The translations under genes and the position numbers were made by a program. Shown here in pieces: positions 8,200 to 15,254 of a stretch of DNA of 64,000 bases (the first letter of the stretch is position 1; the number at the start of each line of letters is the position of its first letter). Origin of the DNA: Sphingomonas kyeonggiensis (GTDB lineage Bacteria; Pseudomonadota; Alphaproteobacteria; Sphingomonadales; Sphingomonadaceae); assembly GCF_030812785.1 (NCBI RefSeq), contig NZ_JAUSTJ010000001.1, positions 806,001-870,000 on the forward strand. The letters run 5' to 3'. Under the pieces are notes generated by a model, which was not told the origin of the DNA, did no database searches, and saw only the letters and a program-made list of their open reading frames with translations.

Positions 8200-8275
8200 T
8201 CCGGCGGATGCCGCGATGGACTACACCTTCAACGTGTCCCTTCGGGGAACGTCCATCGCACTCCTCGCCGCCGGA
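8200..8275 (+). ncRNA. Y-RNA-like unit 4 (minimal, no tRNA module)
   Basis: A 76-nt hairpin. The terminal helix pairs 8200-8207 with 8268-8275; the inner helix is a perfect 9 bp (8213-8221 with 8251-8259); an apical stem TCCC-TTCG-GGGA sits at 8237-8248. GACTACA (8219-8225) and a CTCG element on the 3' side are kept, but the motif is GGCGGATG and there is no T, acceptor or D arm. This is the layout of a simple Y RNA: a Ro-binding stem with a short closed apical stem. It may have lost the tRNA module or may be the ancestral form in the array. Confidence 0.75.
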
Positions 8276-8286
8276 ACCCCATTCAA

Positions 8287-8413
8287 GTCGGCGAATGCCG
8301 GCGGGACTACAGGGTAGAGCACCCGCAGCGATGCGAGAGGTCGGCGGTTCAATTCCGCCTCCGGGCAACCGGATAGCTCAGCACAAAACGTCTCGCCACC
8401 GCTCGTCGCCGGC
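8287..8413 (+). ncRNA. Y-RNA-like unit 5 (tRNA permuted at the D loop)
   Basis: The terminal helix pairs 8287-8294 with 8406-8413 (one G-U). The motif GGCGAATG is intact; the inner helix pairs 8300-8307 with 8390-8397; GACTACA is at 8305-8311. The T arm is GGCGG-TTCAATT-CCGCC (8343-8359), the acceptor TCCGG/CCGGA (8360-8373) with a GCAA tetraloop, then TAGCTC. Here the D stem is split: GCTC (8376-8379) pairs back to GAGC (8317-8320) across the Ro-binding domain. So the Y stem is inserted in the D loop, and an anticodon-arm-like hairpin (8322-8337) remains. It ends 17 bases before the rtcB ribosome binding site. Confidence 0.83.
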
Positions 8414-8441
8414 ACCATGATCGCGTTTGCAGGAGGTCAGG

Positions 8442-9668
8442 ATGACCGAGACTTTGTACGATATCCAGCACGTCGAGAGCGGCGTGCCGATCAAGATGTG
8501 GACCCGCGGCGTGCCCGTGGAAGACGGCGCGCGCGCGCAGCTGGCGCGGGCGGCGCAGATGCCGTTCGTGTTCAAGCACGTCGCCGCGATGCCCGACGTC
8601 CATGTCGGCATCGGCGCGACCGTGGGCTCGGTGATCCCGACCAAGGGCGCGGTGATCCCGGCGGCGGTGGGCGTCGACATCGGCTGCGGCATGATGGCGG
8701 CACGCACCTCGCTGGTGGCGAGCGACCTGCCCGACAATCTGGAGGGCATCCGCAGCGCGATCGAGCAGGCGGTGCCGCATGGCCGTTCGGTCGGCCGCGG
8801 CAAGCGCGACCAGGGCAGCTGGGGCGATCCGCCCGCGGCGATCGTCGAGGCCTGGGCCACGCTGGCGCAGCGCTTCGATCGGATCACGGAAAAGTATCCG
8901 CGTCTGAAGAACACCAATCATTTGGTGCATCTGGGGACGCTGGGCACGGGCAACCACTTCATCGAGCTGTGCCTGGACCAGGAGCAGCGCGTATGGGTGA
9001 TGCTCCATTCGGGATCGCGCGGCGTGGGCAATGCGATCGGCACGTTCTTCATCGAACTGGCCAAGCAGGACATGCGCAAGTGGCACATCAACCTGCCCGA
9101 TCAGGACCTGGCCTATTTCCCGGAAGGGACCGACCATTTCGACGATTATGTCGAGGCGGTCGGCTGGGCACAGGACTTCGCGGCGCTCAACCGGCGGATG
9201 ATGATGACCAACGTCATCCGCGCGCTGCGCAGCCAGATCGCCAAGCCGTTCGATGCGGAGATGGAGGCAGTCAACTGCCACCACAACTACGTCCAGCGCG
9301 AGAATCACTTCGGTGATAATGTGCTGGTCACCCGCAAGGGCGCGGTCCGCGCGGCCAAGGGCGTGCTGGGGATCATCCCCGGCTCGATGGGCGCCAAGTC
9401 GTTCATCGTGCGCGGCCTGGGCAATGCGGAATCGTTCGACAGCTGCAGCCACGGCGCGGGGCGCATCATGTCCCGCACCGCGGCCAAGAAGCTGGTGAGC
9501 CTCGACGAGCATATCCGCGACACCGCGGGCGTCGAGTGCCGCAAGGACGAAGGCGTGATCGATGAAACGCCGAAGGCGTACAAGCCGATCGAGGCCGTGA
9601 TGGCGGCGCAGGCCGACCTGGTCGAGATCGTCCATACGCTCAAGCAGGTGGTGTGCGTGAAGGGGTGA
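8442..9668 (+). CDS. rtcB: RtcB RNA ligase
   Basis: 408 residues from MTETLYDIQHVESGVPIKMW, with AGGAGG (8431-8436) five bases before the ATG at 8442. RtcB joins RNA 2',3'-cyclic phosphate or 3'-phosphate ends to 5'-OH ends using Mn2+ and GTP. Visible active-site features are GVDIGCGM with Cys82, the histidine cluster NCHHNYV, GSMGAKS, and SCSHGAGR with His337, the residue that carries GMP in the E. coli enzyme. Length and residue number match E. coli closely. A large stem-loop overlaps its stop codon. It follows the Y-RNA array in the sigma54 operon. Confidence 0.97.
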   Translation: MTETLYDIQHVESGVPIKMWTRGVPVEDGARAQLARAAQMPFVFKHVAAMPDVHVGIGATVGSVIPTKGAVIPAAVGVDIGCGMMAARTSLVASDLPDNLEGIRSAIEQAVPHGRSVGRGKRDQGSWGDPPAAIVEAWATLAQRFDRITEKYPRLKNTNHLVHLGTLGTGNHFIELCLDQEQRVWVMLHSGSRGVGNAIGTFFIELAKQDMRKWHINLPDQDLAYFPEGTDHFDDYVEAVGWAQDFAALNRRMMMTNVIRALRSQIAKPFDAEMEAVNCHHNYVQRENHFGDNVLVTRKGAVRAAKGVLGIIPGSMGAKSFIVRGLGNAESFDSCSHGAGRIMSRTAAKKLVSLDEHIRDTAGVECRKDEGVIDETPKAYKPIEAVMAAQADLVEIVHTLKQVVCVKG

Positions 9669-9730
9669 AACGGGATCAAGCGGCATGCCGGTGGCATGCC
9701 GCCCCGTTTCACCGGCTGCGCAAGCAGCCG
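9665..9730 (+). other. Stem-loops at the rtcB 3' end
   Basis: GTGAAACGGG (9665-9674) pairs with 9703-9712 and GCGGCATGCC (9680-9689) with 9693-9702, giving 20 base pairs interrupted by a 5-nt bulge on one side and capped by GGT. The stem includes the rtcB stop codon. A second hairpin (CGGCTGC, GCAA loop, GCAGCCG; 9713-9730) follows. There is no T-run, so this is not a standard terminator. It may be an mRNA stability or processing element, or a further structured RNA for Ro60; this is inference. Confidence 0.6.
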
Positions 9731-9795
9731 CGGGCAAAAGCTCTCGTCGCCCGCGCCGATCGCGCACCACCATCCCTTATCGTGGAGCAGTGCTC

Positions 9796-10038
9796 ATGAC
9801 CCTGGCGCCATGCCCTTGTTGTCGCTCACCCGCCCTGACCGATCCTGGCGGCTTCGAGATCTGCCAGATTTGTGGCTGGGAGGACGACGGCCAGGGAGAT
9901 GCCGATGCCGATGTCGTGCGCGGCGGCCCGAACGGTGATCTGAGCCTCGCCGAGGCTCGGCGCCGCTTCGCCAAAAATGCGGCATTGGAGGCGCAATTGC
10001 ACGCCAGTCCCCGCTGGACGCGGGAAGGAAACAAATAG
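9796..10038 (+). CDS. Small CPCC-type cysteine-rich protein
   Basis: 80 residues from MTLAPCPCCRSPAL, with GGAG eight bases upstream of the ATG. An in-frame GTG two codons earlier is possible. CPCC near the N-terminus and ICQICGWEDD about 20 residues later form a probable zinc ribbon, followed by GGPNGDLSLAEARRRF. This pattern matches the cysteine-rich CPCC family, small proteins of unknown function often found near toxins or repair genes. Its place between rtcB and the RlaP-like gene suggests a part in RNA repair, but no activity can be assigned. Confidence 0.8.
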   Translation: MTLAPCPCCRSPALTDPGGFEICQICGWEDDGQGDADADVVRGGPNGDLSLAEARRRFAKNAALEAQLHASPRWTREGNK

Positions 10039-10050
10039 CTGGACCGAACA

Positions 10051-10854
10051 ATGTCTGTGACCAACTACTCCTCTGCAGCGATCGCTCCCGCCGTCCGGCA
10101 GGAGATCGAGACCCGGCTCGACGCGATCGAGGCGACACATGGCGTGCGCCTGCTGCTGGCGATCGAGTCCGGCTCGCGCGCCTGGGGCTTCCCCTCGCCC
10201 GACAGCGACTATGACGTGCGCTTCCTCTATGTGCGCCCGCGCGAATGGTATCTGTCGCTCGCGCCCGGCCGCGACGTGATCGAGACCCCGATCGAGGACG
10301 AGATCGACCTGAACGGCTGGGATGTGCGCAAGGCGCTCGGCCTGCTGCTCAAGTCGAACGCCGTGGTGAGCGAGTGGATGCTCTCGCCGATCCGCTACCG
10401 GACCGACGATCCCTTCGTCGCCCGGCTCGCCGAACTGGCCGACGATCTGCTCGATCCGCGGGCGATCGCCTATCATTATGCGCGCTCGGGCAAGCTGGCG
10501 GCGGACCGCTGGCTGGACGGCGAGGGGGACGTGCCGGTGAAGAAGTATTTCTACGCGCTTCGTCCCGCGCTGGCGATCCGCGCGATCCGGCTCAACCCGG
10601 ATGCGCGGCCGCCGATGAACCTGCAGGCGCTGGTCGCCGCCGGCGATCTGCCGGCCATGTTGGTCGAGCAGATCGAGGCGCTGGTCACCGCCAAGGCGCG
10701 CACCAACGAGCGTGCCAACGGCACCCGCCTGCCTGAGATCGACGCGCTGATCCGCGGCGAGCTCGAACGGGCGGGCGATCTGCCGGTGCGCAAGCGGCGC
10801 GATCGCTTTGTCGATCGCGCCAATCAACTCTTCCTGGAACTGGTGAATACATGA
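10051..10854 (+). CDS. RlaP-type nucleotidyltransferase (DNA pol beta superfamily)
   Basis: 267 residues. The N-terminal part has GSRAWGFPSPDSDYDVRF (residues about 44-61): the GS motif plus the DxD metal-binding pair of pol-beta nucleotidyltransferases. The helical C-terminal half, with KYFYALRPALAIRAI, is typical of the YcgL/RlaP family (COG3541). RlaP proteins are known to co-occur with RtcB and RNA ligases and are thought to add nucleotides to damaged RNA ends before sealing. The gene starts 12 bases after the CPCC gene and its TGA overlaps the rtcA ATG, so it belongs to the operon. The biochemical role is inferred from this context. Confidence 0.88.
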   Translation: MSVTNYSSAAIAPAVRQEIETRLDAIEATHGVRLLLAIESGSRAWGFPSPDSDYDVRFLYVRPREWYLSLAPGRDVIETPIEDEIDLNGWDVRKALGLLLKSNAVVSEWMLSPIRYRTDDPFVARLAELADDLLDPRAIAYHYARSGKLAADRWLDGEGDVPVKKYFYALRPALAIRAIRLNPDARPPMNLQALVAAGDLPAMLVEQIEALVTAKARTNERANGTRLPEIDALIRGELERAGDLPVRKRRDRFVDRANQLFLELVNT

Positions 10855-11876
10855 TCATCATCGACGGATCGGAAGGCGAAGGTGGCGGGCAGGTGGTGCG
10901 CAACAGCTGCGCGCTGTCGCTCGTCACCGGCCAGCCCTTCCGCATCATCAATGCGCGCGGCAAGCGCGAGAAACCGGGGCTTATGCGCCAGCACGTCACG
11001 GCGATCGAGGCGGCATGCGCGATCGGTGGTGCCGTTTGCGAGGGCGTGGCGGTCGGTGCGTCCGACTTCAGCTTCATGCCAGGCCGCGTCACGCCCGGCG
11101 AGTATCATTTCGCCGTGGGTACTGCGGGGAGCACCGGGCTGGTCTTCCAGACGCTGCTCATGCCGTTACTGTTGGCCGGCGGCCCCTCGCGGCTCGTCCT
11201 TGAGGGTGGCACCCACAATATGCTGGCGCCACCCTTCGACTTCATGGCGAAAGCGTTCGTGCCGATCGTGCGCCGCATGGGTGCGCAAATCGAAATGCGG
11301 CTGGTCCGCCACGGCTTCTATCCGCGTGGTGGGGGACGGATCGAGGTAGATATTGTGCCGGGCACGCTGTCGCCGGTCGATTGCCTCCATCGCGGCGCCC
11401 TTCGGTCGGTATCGGGTACTGCGTTGTTCGCGGCGCTGGCGCCCAACATTGCCGAGCGCGAGATTGCGACTGCGCGCAAGTTTCTTCCGGACTGGCCCGA
11501 GGATGTTTTCGCTGTGCGACAACTCCCGGACGAACAAGGCCCGGGCAATGTGTTGTTGCTCGAGGCGGTCTTCGAGCATGCCACTGAGATCGTCGCCGGC
11601 TTCGGCAAGTTGGGGGTGTCAGCGGAATCGCTCGCTAAGACGGCGGCGCATCGCATGGCCGGATTTCTGGCGTCGGATGCGTTCGCAGGGCCTTATTTGG
11701 CCGACCAGCTTTTGCTGCCTTTTACGCTGGCGGGCGGTGGTTCCTTCACTACGGTGAAGCCGAGCCAGCATGCGCTTACCGCACGGGACATTATCGGGCG
11801 CTTTACGGGGCAGCGCTGGGTGTTCGAACAGCAGTCGAATGGCTGTCACCTGGTACGGCGAAAGCGCGACACTTGA
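10851..11876 (+). CDS. rtcA: RtcA, RNA 3'-terminal phosphate cyclase
   Basis: 341 residues. RtcA turns RNA 3'-phosphates into 2',3'-cyclic phosphates with ATP through an enzyme-AMP intermediate. Family signatures are IDGSEGEGGGQVVRNS at the N-terminus, RGKREKPGLMRQH, a glycine-rich GTAGSTGLV and HGFYPRGGGR. The histidine expected to carry AMP is His307 in KPSQHALT. It starts inside the stop of the RlaP-like gene (ATGA) and is the last gene before a strong terminator, completing an rsr-Y RNA-rtcB-CPCC-rlaP-rtcA unit. Confidence 0.97.
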   Translation: MIIIDGSEGEGGGQVVRNSCALSLVTGQPFRIINARGKREKPGLMRQHVTAIEAACAIGGAVCEGVAVGASDFSFMPGRVTPGEYHFAVGTAGSTGLVFQTLLMPLLLAGGPSRLVLEGGTHNMLAPPFDFMAKAFVPIVRRMGAQIEMRLVRHGFYPRGGGRIEVDIVPGTLSPVDCLHRGALRSVSGTALFAALAPNIAEREIATARKFLPDWPEDVFAVRQLPDEQGPGNVLLLEAVFEHATEIVAGFGKLGVSAESLAKTAAHRMAGFLASDAFAGPYLADQLLLPFTLAGGGSFTTVKPSQHALTARDIIGRFTGQRWVFEQQSNGCHLVRRKRDT

Positions 11877-11882
11877 TTCTTC

Positions 11883-11917
11883 CGCCCGCTCCCCATCCGA
11901 CGGAGCGGGCGCTTTTT
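11883..11917 (+). terminator. Intrinsic terminator of the RNA-repair operon
   Basis: CGCCCGCTCC (11883-11892) pairs perfectly with GGAGCGGGCG (11902-11911) across a 9-nt loop, followed by C and five T. It lies seven bases after the rtcA stop and closes the operon. Confidence 0.9.
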
Positions 11918-11968
11918 GCACGAGGCTACCAACGGCTCGGTGGCTGGCCAGTAGCGGCCATGCCGCGT

Positions 11969-12937
11969 TTATTGCAGACGACGGCTCAGGTCCTCCCGGA
12001 ATGCCGCCTGCGCAGTCTCCTGGATCCGCGCGGGCGTGACTGAACCGCCCGCAGCCGTAAGCTCCCCTGCCCAGGCTTCGACCTGCGCCGTACCATGCGC
12101 GGCTTCCAGGCTGGCGAACACACGCCATGCCGCTTCGTAGCGCGCAGGGGTGTTGCGTTCGTCGCTAACCATGTCGCCCGGCCCGAAGCTGAACGGCCCG
12201 GGCGGGGCATAGTGCGGATCGGCCTTGATCTTCTCCCGTTCCTCCGGGCCGACCTGGCGCAGGATCGCCTCGGGCTTCACCTGCATGCCACCCCAGCGCG
12301 CCAGTGCTACCGGCTCGGTCGAAGACTCGAGCGCCTGGGCGCCCTGGCGTGCATCCTCGCGACCCGCCTCGGGCGCAAGGACCGCTACGACCTTGCGGCT
12401 GATCCACTGGGCATGCCCCTCATGAAACCAGCGCGGCGTGTCCGCACCCAGGCGCTTCTGGAAGGCATGGACCTGCTCGTGCGGCATCACCACCACGGCC
12501 ATATGCTGTGCGGCGGGGGTGAGCGAGCCATCCGGCGCGGTGGCGATTGTCCAGCGCTTCTCGGACGCGCTGCGCGGCGGGATATAGTCGGCATGCGCGG
12601 TAAAGACGACCGAGGACCAGCGGGCATTCCGCCAGACCGCGCCGGTCTCGGCATGAAGCAGCCGCATCTGCGCGCCGAGACAGGCCGCCCGCGACCATGC
12701 CGCGTGCTCGGAGATGGGATCGTAATAGGCATGCATCGAACCGCCGCTCACGCGATCCGTGATGTGCAGATGGGGCAGGTCGGTGCCGGCCGCGCCGATC
12801 GCCTCGATCGTGATCCCGGGCAGCCCGGGGCGCGTCCCGACCGGCGAGGCACAGGCGGCGCGCGCCTGTGCCTCGAAGCGATCGGAAGCGGTGACCGGCT
12901 GTTCGAGCAGCGCGAAGCCGAGCAAGGGGAAAAACAT
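11969..12937 (-). CDS. Secreted HExxH zinc metallopeptidase-like protein
   Basis: 322 residues with a short hydrophobic N-terminus (MFFPLLGFALLEQPVTA) that may be a signal peptide. Residues near 150-175 carry MPHEQVHAFQ, an HExxH zinc motif, followed by PRWFHEGHAQW, whose glutamate fits the third ligand of gluzincins. This arrangement matches the peptidase MA-like superfamily. The rest is poorly conserved and I cannot name a substrate. It is convergent to the RNA-repair operon terminator and 24 bases downstream of the aldo/keto reductase gene on the same strand. Confidence 0.7.
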   Translation of the reverse strand: MFFPLLGFALLEQPVTASDRFEAQARAACASPVGTRPGLPGITIEAIGAAGTDLPHLHITDRVSGGSMHAYYDPISEHAAWSRAACLGAQMRLLHAETGAVWRNARWSSVVFTAHADYIPPRSASEKRWTIATAPDGSLTPAAQHMAVVVMPHEQVHAFQKRLGADTPRWFHEGHAQWISRKVVAVLAPEAGREDARQGAQALESSTEPVALARWGGMQVKPEAILRQVGPEEREKIKADPHYAPPGPFSFGPGDMVSDERNTPARYEAAWRVFASLEAAHGTAQVEAWAGELTAAGGSVTPARIQETAQAAFREDLSRRLQ

Positions 12938-12961
12938 CGATCGTCTCCTGCGACGTGGATA

Positions 12962-13972
12962 TCAGCACGCGATCGGGAGCGGAGCGGTGGGATCGACCAG
13001 CCCGGCGGCGCGCAACTCGCGCCAGAAGTCGCCGGGGATGGCTTCGTCGAGCGCGGCGCGGTCCTCGGCGATGCGGCCGGGGCGGCTGGCGCCCGGGATG
13101 ACTGCGGCGACGGCGGGGTTGGCGAGCGCGAACTGCAGTCCGGCCGCCTTCATGCTGATGCCGTGGCGGTCGGCGAGCGCCTTGATCCGCGCCACCTTGT
13201 CGAGGATCGCGGGAGTGGCAGGCGCATATTCGAAATTGGGTCCACCGACGAGCGCGCCCGAGCTGTACGGGCCGCCCACCACGATGCCGAGCCCGCGCTC
13301 CGCCACCTTGGGCATCAGCCGCTGGAGCGCGCGGCCATGGTCGAGCAGCGTGTAGCGGCCGGCGAGCAGCGAGCCGTCGGGGCGGGGGCCGTCGAGGTCG
13401 AGCAGTAGCTCGATCGGCTCGACCTTGTTGACGCCCAGGCCCCAGGCCTTGATCACGCCCTCGTCGCGCAACCGGTCGAGCGCCTTGAAGGCGCCGGTCC
13501 GCGCTGTCTCGAACGTCGCCAGCCAGTCGTCGCCATAGAAATCCTGCGCGATGTCGTGGACCCAGACGATGTCGATGCGGTCGGTCTGCAGCCGCTTCAG
13601 GCTGTCCTCGATCGAGCGCAGCGTGGCGTCGGCCGAATAGTCGTTGATCACCTTGTTGGGGCGGCCATGCGCAAACACCGCACCCTTCTCGCCATTGTCG
13701 CGGGGGCCGTCCTCGAGCTCGTCGAGCACGACGCGGCCGACCTTGGTGCTGATCACATATTCGTCGCGCGGCTTGCCCTTCAGCGCCTCACCCATGCGGA
13801 TCTCGGCCAGGCCGGCGCCGTAGAAGGGGGCGTTGTCGAAATAGCGGATGCCGTCGTTCCAGGCGGCCTCGACCGTGGCGAGCGCCTCGTCCTCGGGAAT
13901 GTCGCGAAACATATTGCCGAGCGGCGCCGCGCCGAAGCCGAGCGGGCTGCCGATGATGTCCTTGAGTGCCAT
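12962..13972 (-). CDS. Aldo/keto reductase
   Basis: 336 residues. The family features are LGFGAAPLGN at the N-terminus, DNAPFYGAGLAEIRMG (catalytic Tyr in the YG motif), VISTKVGR (Lys), and WVHDI. This sequence type is closest to the D-threo-aldose 1-dehydrogenase/pyridoxal 4-dehydrogenase branch of NAD(P)-linked aldo/keto reductases. It follows the small ABM gene by 16 bases and probably shares an operon with it and the DJ-1-like gene. Such AKRs reduce or oxidise sugars and reactive aldehydes; the exact substrate is unknown. Confidence 0.9.
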   Translation of the reverse strand: MALKDIIGSPLGFGAAPLGNMFRDIPEDEALATVEAAWNDGIRYFDNAPFYGAGLAEIRMGEALKGKPRDEYVISTKVGRVVLDELEDGPRDNGEKGAVFAHGRPNKVINDYSADATLRSIEDSLKRLQTDRIDIVWVHDIAQDFYGDDWLATFETARTGAFKALDRLRDEGVIKAWGLGVNKVEPIELLLDLDGPRPDGSLLAGRYTLLDHGRALQRLMPKVAERGLGIVVGGPYSSGALVGGPNFEYAPATPAILDKVARIKALADRHGISMKAAGLQFALANPAVAAVIPGASRPGRIAEDRAALDEAIPGDFWRELRAAGLVDPTAPLPIAC

Positions 13973-13988
13973 GATGGGGATCCTTGCT

Positions 13989-14282
13989 TCAGGCGACCGC
14001 GACCGGATCGAGCGTCAATGGCGTGCGCTCGGCGAGGTCCTCGATCTGCGAGAGATAATTCTGGAAATGCGGGCTGGCGCGGTGCGCGGCGATGGCGCCT
14101 TCGTCGGCATAGAGCTCGTCGAGCACGAAGCGGGCGGAATCCGTCCGATCCTGCCACAGGTCATAGTGGAGGTTGCCGGGCTCGGCCCGGCTCGGCGCGA
14201 GCATGCTCTCGAGCAGCGCCCGCAACGCCTCGGTCTTGCCCGGGCGCACGGTGAGAATCGCGATGATCTTCAAATTGGACAT
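13989..14282 (-). CDS. Antibiotic biosynthesis monooxygenase (ABM) domain protein
   Basis: 97 residues from MSNLKIIAILTVRPGKTEAL. The ferredoxin-like ABM fold is shown by the start pattern V-RPGK-E-LRALL, LHYDLWQD, FVLDELYADEGAIAAHRASPHF and a final short strand. Proteins of this kind include quinol monooxygenases such as YgiN. A longer in-frame start would run back over the DJ-1-like gene and was rejected. It lies between the AKR and DJ-1-like genes, a combination consistent with handling of quinones or carbonyl compounds. Confidence 0.85.
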   Translation of the reverse strand: MSNLKIIAILTVRPGKTEALRALLESMLAPSRAEPGNLHYDLWQDRTDSARFVLDELYADEGAIAAHRASPHFQNYLSQIEDLAERTPLTLDPVAVA

Positions 14283-14341
14283 GTGCCTCTTCCCTGCCGG
14301 ACCGGCGAGGCGGCGCAGCGCCCCACCGGTCATCCGCGTCC

Positions 14342-15142
14342 TCACGCTGCGATCAGCGCCCGGTCGAGCGCCTCGACCAGCGCCGCGGCGATGGGGTGGT
14401 CCGAACGCGGGTTCTGGCCAGTGATCAGCTCGCGGTCGACGATCACATGGGGCTCGAAATCGGCCGCGCCGGTGATCACTTCGCCGCCGGCGATGCGCAG
14501 CGCATCGGGCATGTAGAAGTAGAGCTGCGCGTGCAGGACATTGTCCTCGACGATCTTCTCCTCGCTCGTCGAGAACACCGTCATCCGGTAGCCGGCATAT
14601 TGCCAGCCCTTGGCCCATTCGGCGGCCTTTGCGGTATCACCGGCGATCAGGGCGGCGCGGAACTCGCGGGCGTGCGGCATCGCCGCGGCGACGGCGATCG
14701 GGCCGTGGCAGAGCAGCGCGGTCGGCTTGGCGCGTTCGTGGAAATGGCGCAGGATCACACCCACCTCCGCATCCTGCATCAGGTCGACTGCCGGAGCATG
14801 GCCGCCGGGGAAGAACAGCCCGGCATAACCGTCCAGGCCCTCCGCGATCACCTCGCCCAGCGTCCGCACCGCGTTCATCGCGGGATCGTTCGCCCAGAAT
14901 GCCCTGGCCTGCGCGAGCGCAGCCTCGTCGCCGCCGAAATGGCCCGCCGAGTCCGACAGTTCGTCGATATGCGGCTTGGTGCCGTCCGGCGTGGCGAGCA
15001 CCACGTCATAACCGGCATCGATCAGCGCCATCGCGGGGACGACGGTTTCGTTGAGATATTGACCGGTGGGTGCCCAGCCACCGCCCTGCAGTTCGATCCG
15101 GGTGGCGTTGGAACCGATCACGAGCACTGTACCCTTGGCCAT
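14342..15142 (-). CDS. DJ-1/PfpI superfamily protein (Hsp31-like)
   Basis: 266 residues from MAKGTVLVIGSNATRIEL; GGAGG lies five bases before this ATG, which favours it over the ATG at 15154. The nucleophile elbow is ALLCHGP, with the catalytic cysteine, preceded by GLFFPGGHAP containing the conserved glycine run. The size is above the minimal DJ-1 (about 190) and fits the Hsp31/type 1 glutamine amidotransferase-like group. Some members are glyoxalase III or protein deglycases. It is the first gene of an operon with the ABM and AKR genes and is divergent from the LysR gene. Confidence 0.88.
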   Translation of the reverse strand: MAKGTVLVIGSNATRIELQGGGWAPTGQYLNETVVPAMALIDAGYDVVLATPDGTKPHIDELSDSAGHFGGDEAALAQARAFWANDPAMNAVRTLGEVIAEGLDGYAGLFFPGGHAPAVDLMQDAEVGVILRHFHERAKPTALLCHGPIAVAAAMPHAREFRAALIAGDTAKAAEWAKGWQYAGYRMTVFSTSEEKIVEDNVLHAQLYFYMPDALRIAGGEVITGAADFEPHVIVDRELITGQNPRSDHPIAAALVEALDRALIAA

Positions 15143-15254
15143 CTGAGCCTCCATTCGCTTGCTGTCCCGAGTGGACGCGGCCGATATGCGCGCCGATCAG
15201 TCATTCCAGAACTTTATTTCCTTGATTTCAGTTATATGCTTGAGAAGATATCTC

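Noticed and set aside
7742..8413. CRISPR-like repeat array
   Set aside because: Repeated blocks are helices of different lengths with structured, unequal intervening parts and no cas genes; the Y RNA model explains them better.
7913..8413. Ordinary tRNA genes in the rsr-rtcB gap
   Set aside because: T arms and D arms occur in reversed order with capped acceptors and no CCA, so no standard cloverleaf forms.
9665..9712. Rho-independent terminator after rtcB
   Set aside because: The stem is strong but no T-run follows, and rlaP and rtcA continue the operon.
12095..13408. Plus-strand frame opposite the metallopeptidase and aldo/keto reductase
   Set aside because: Composition is that of an antisense shadow and it has no domain.
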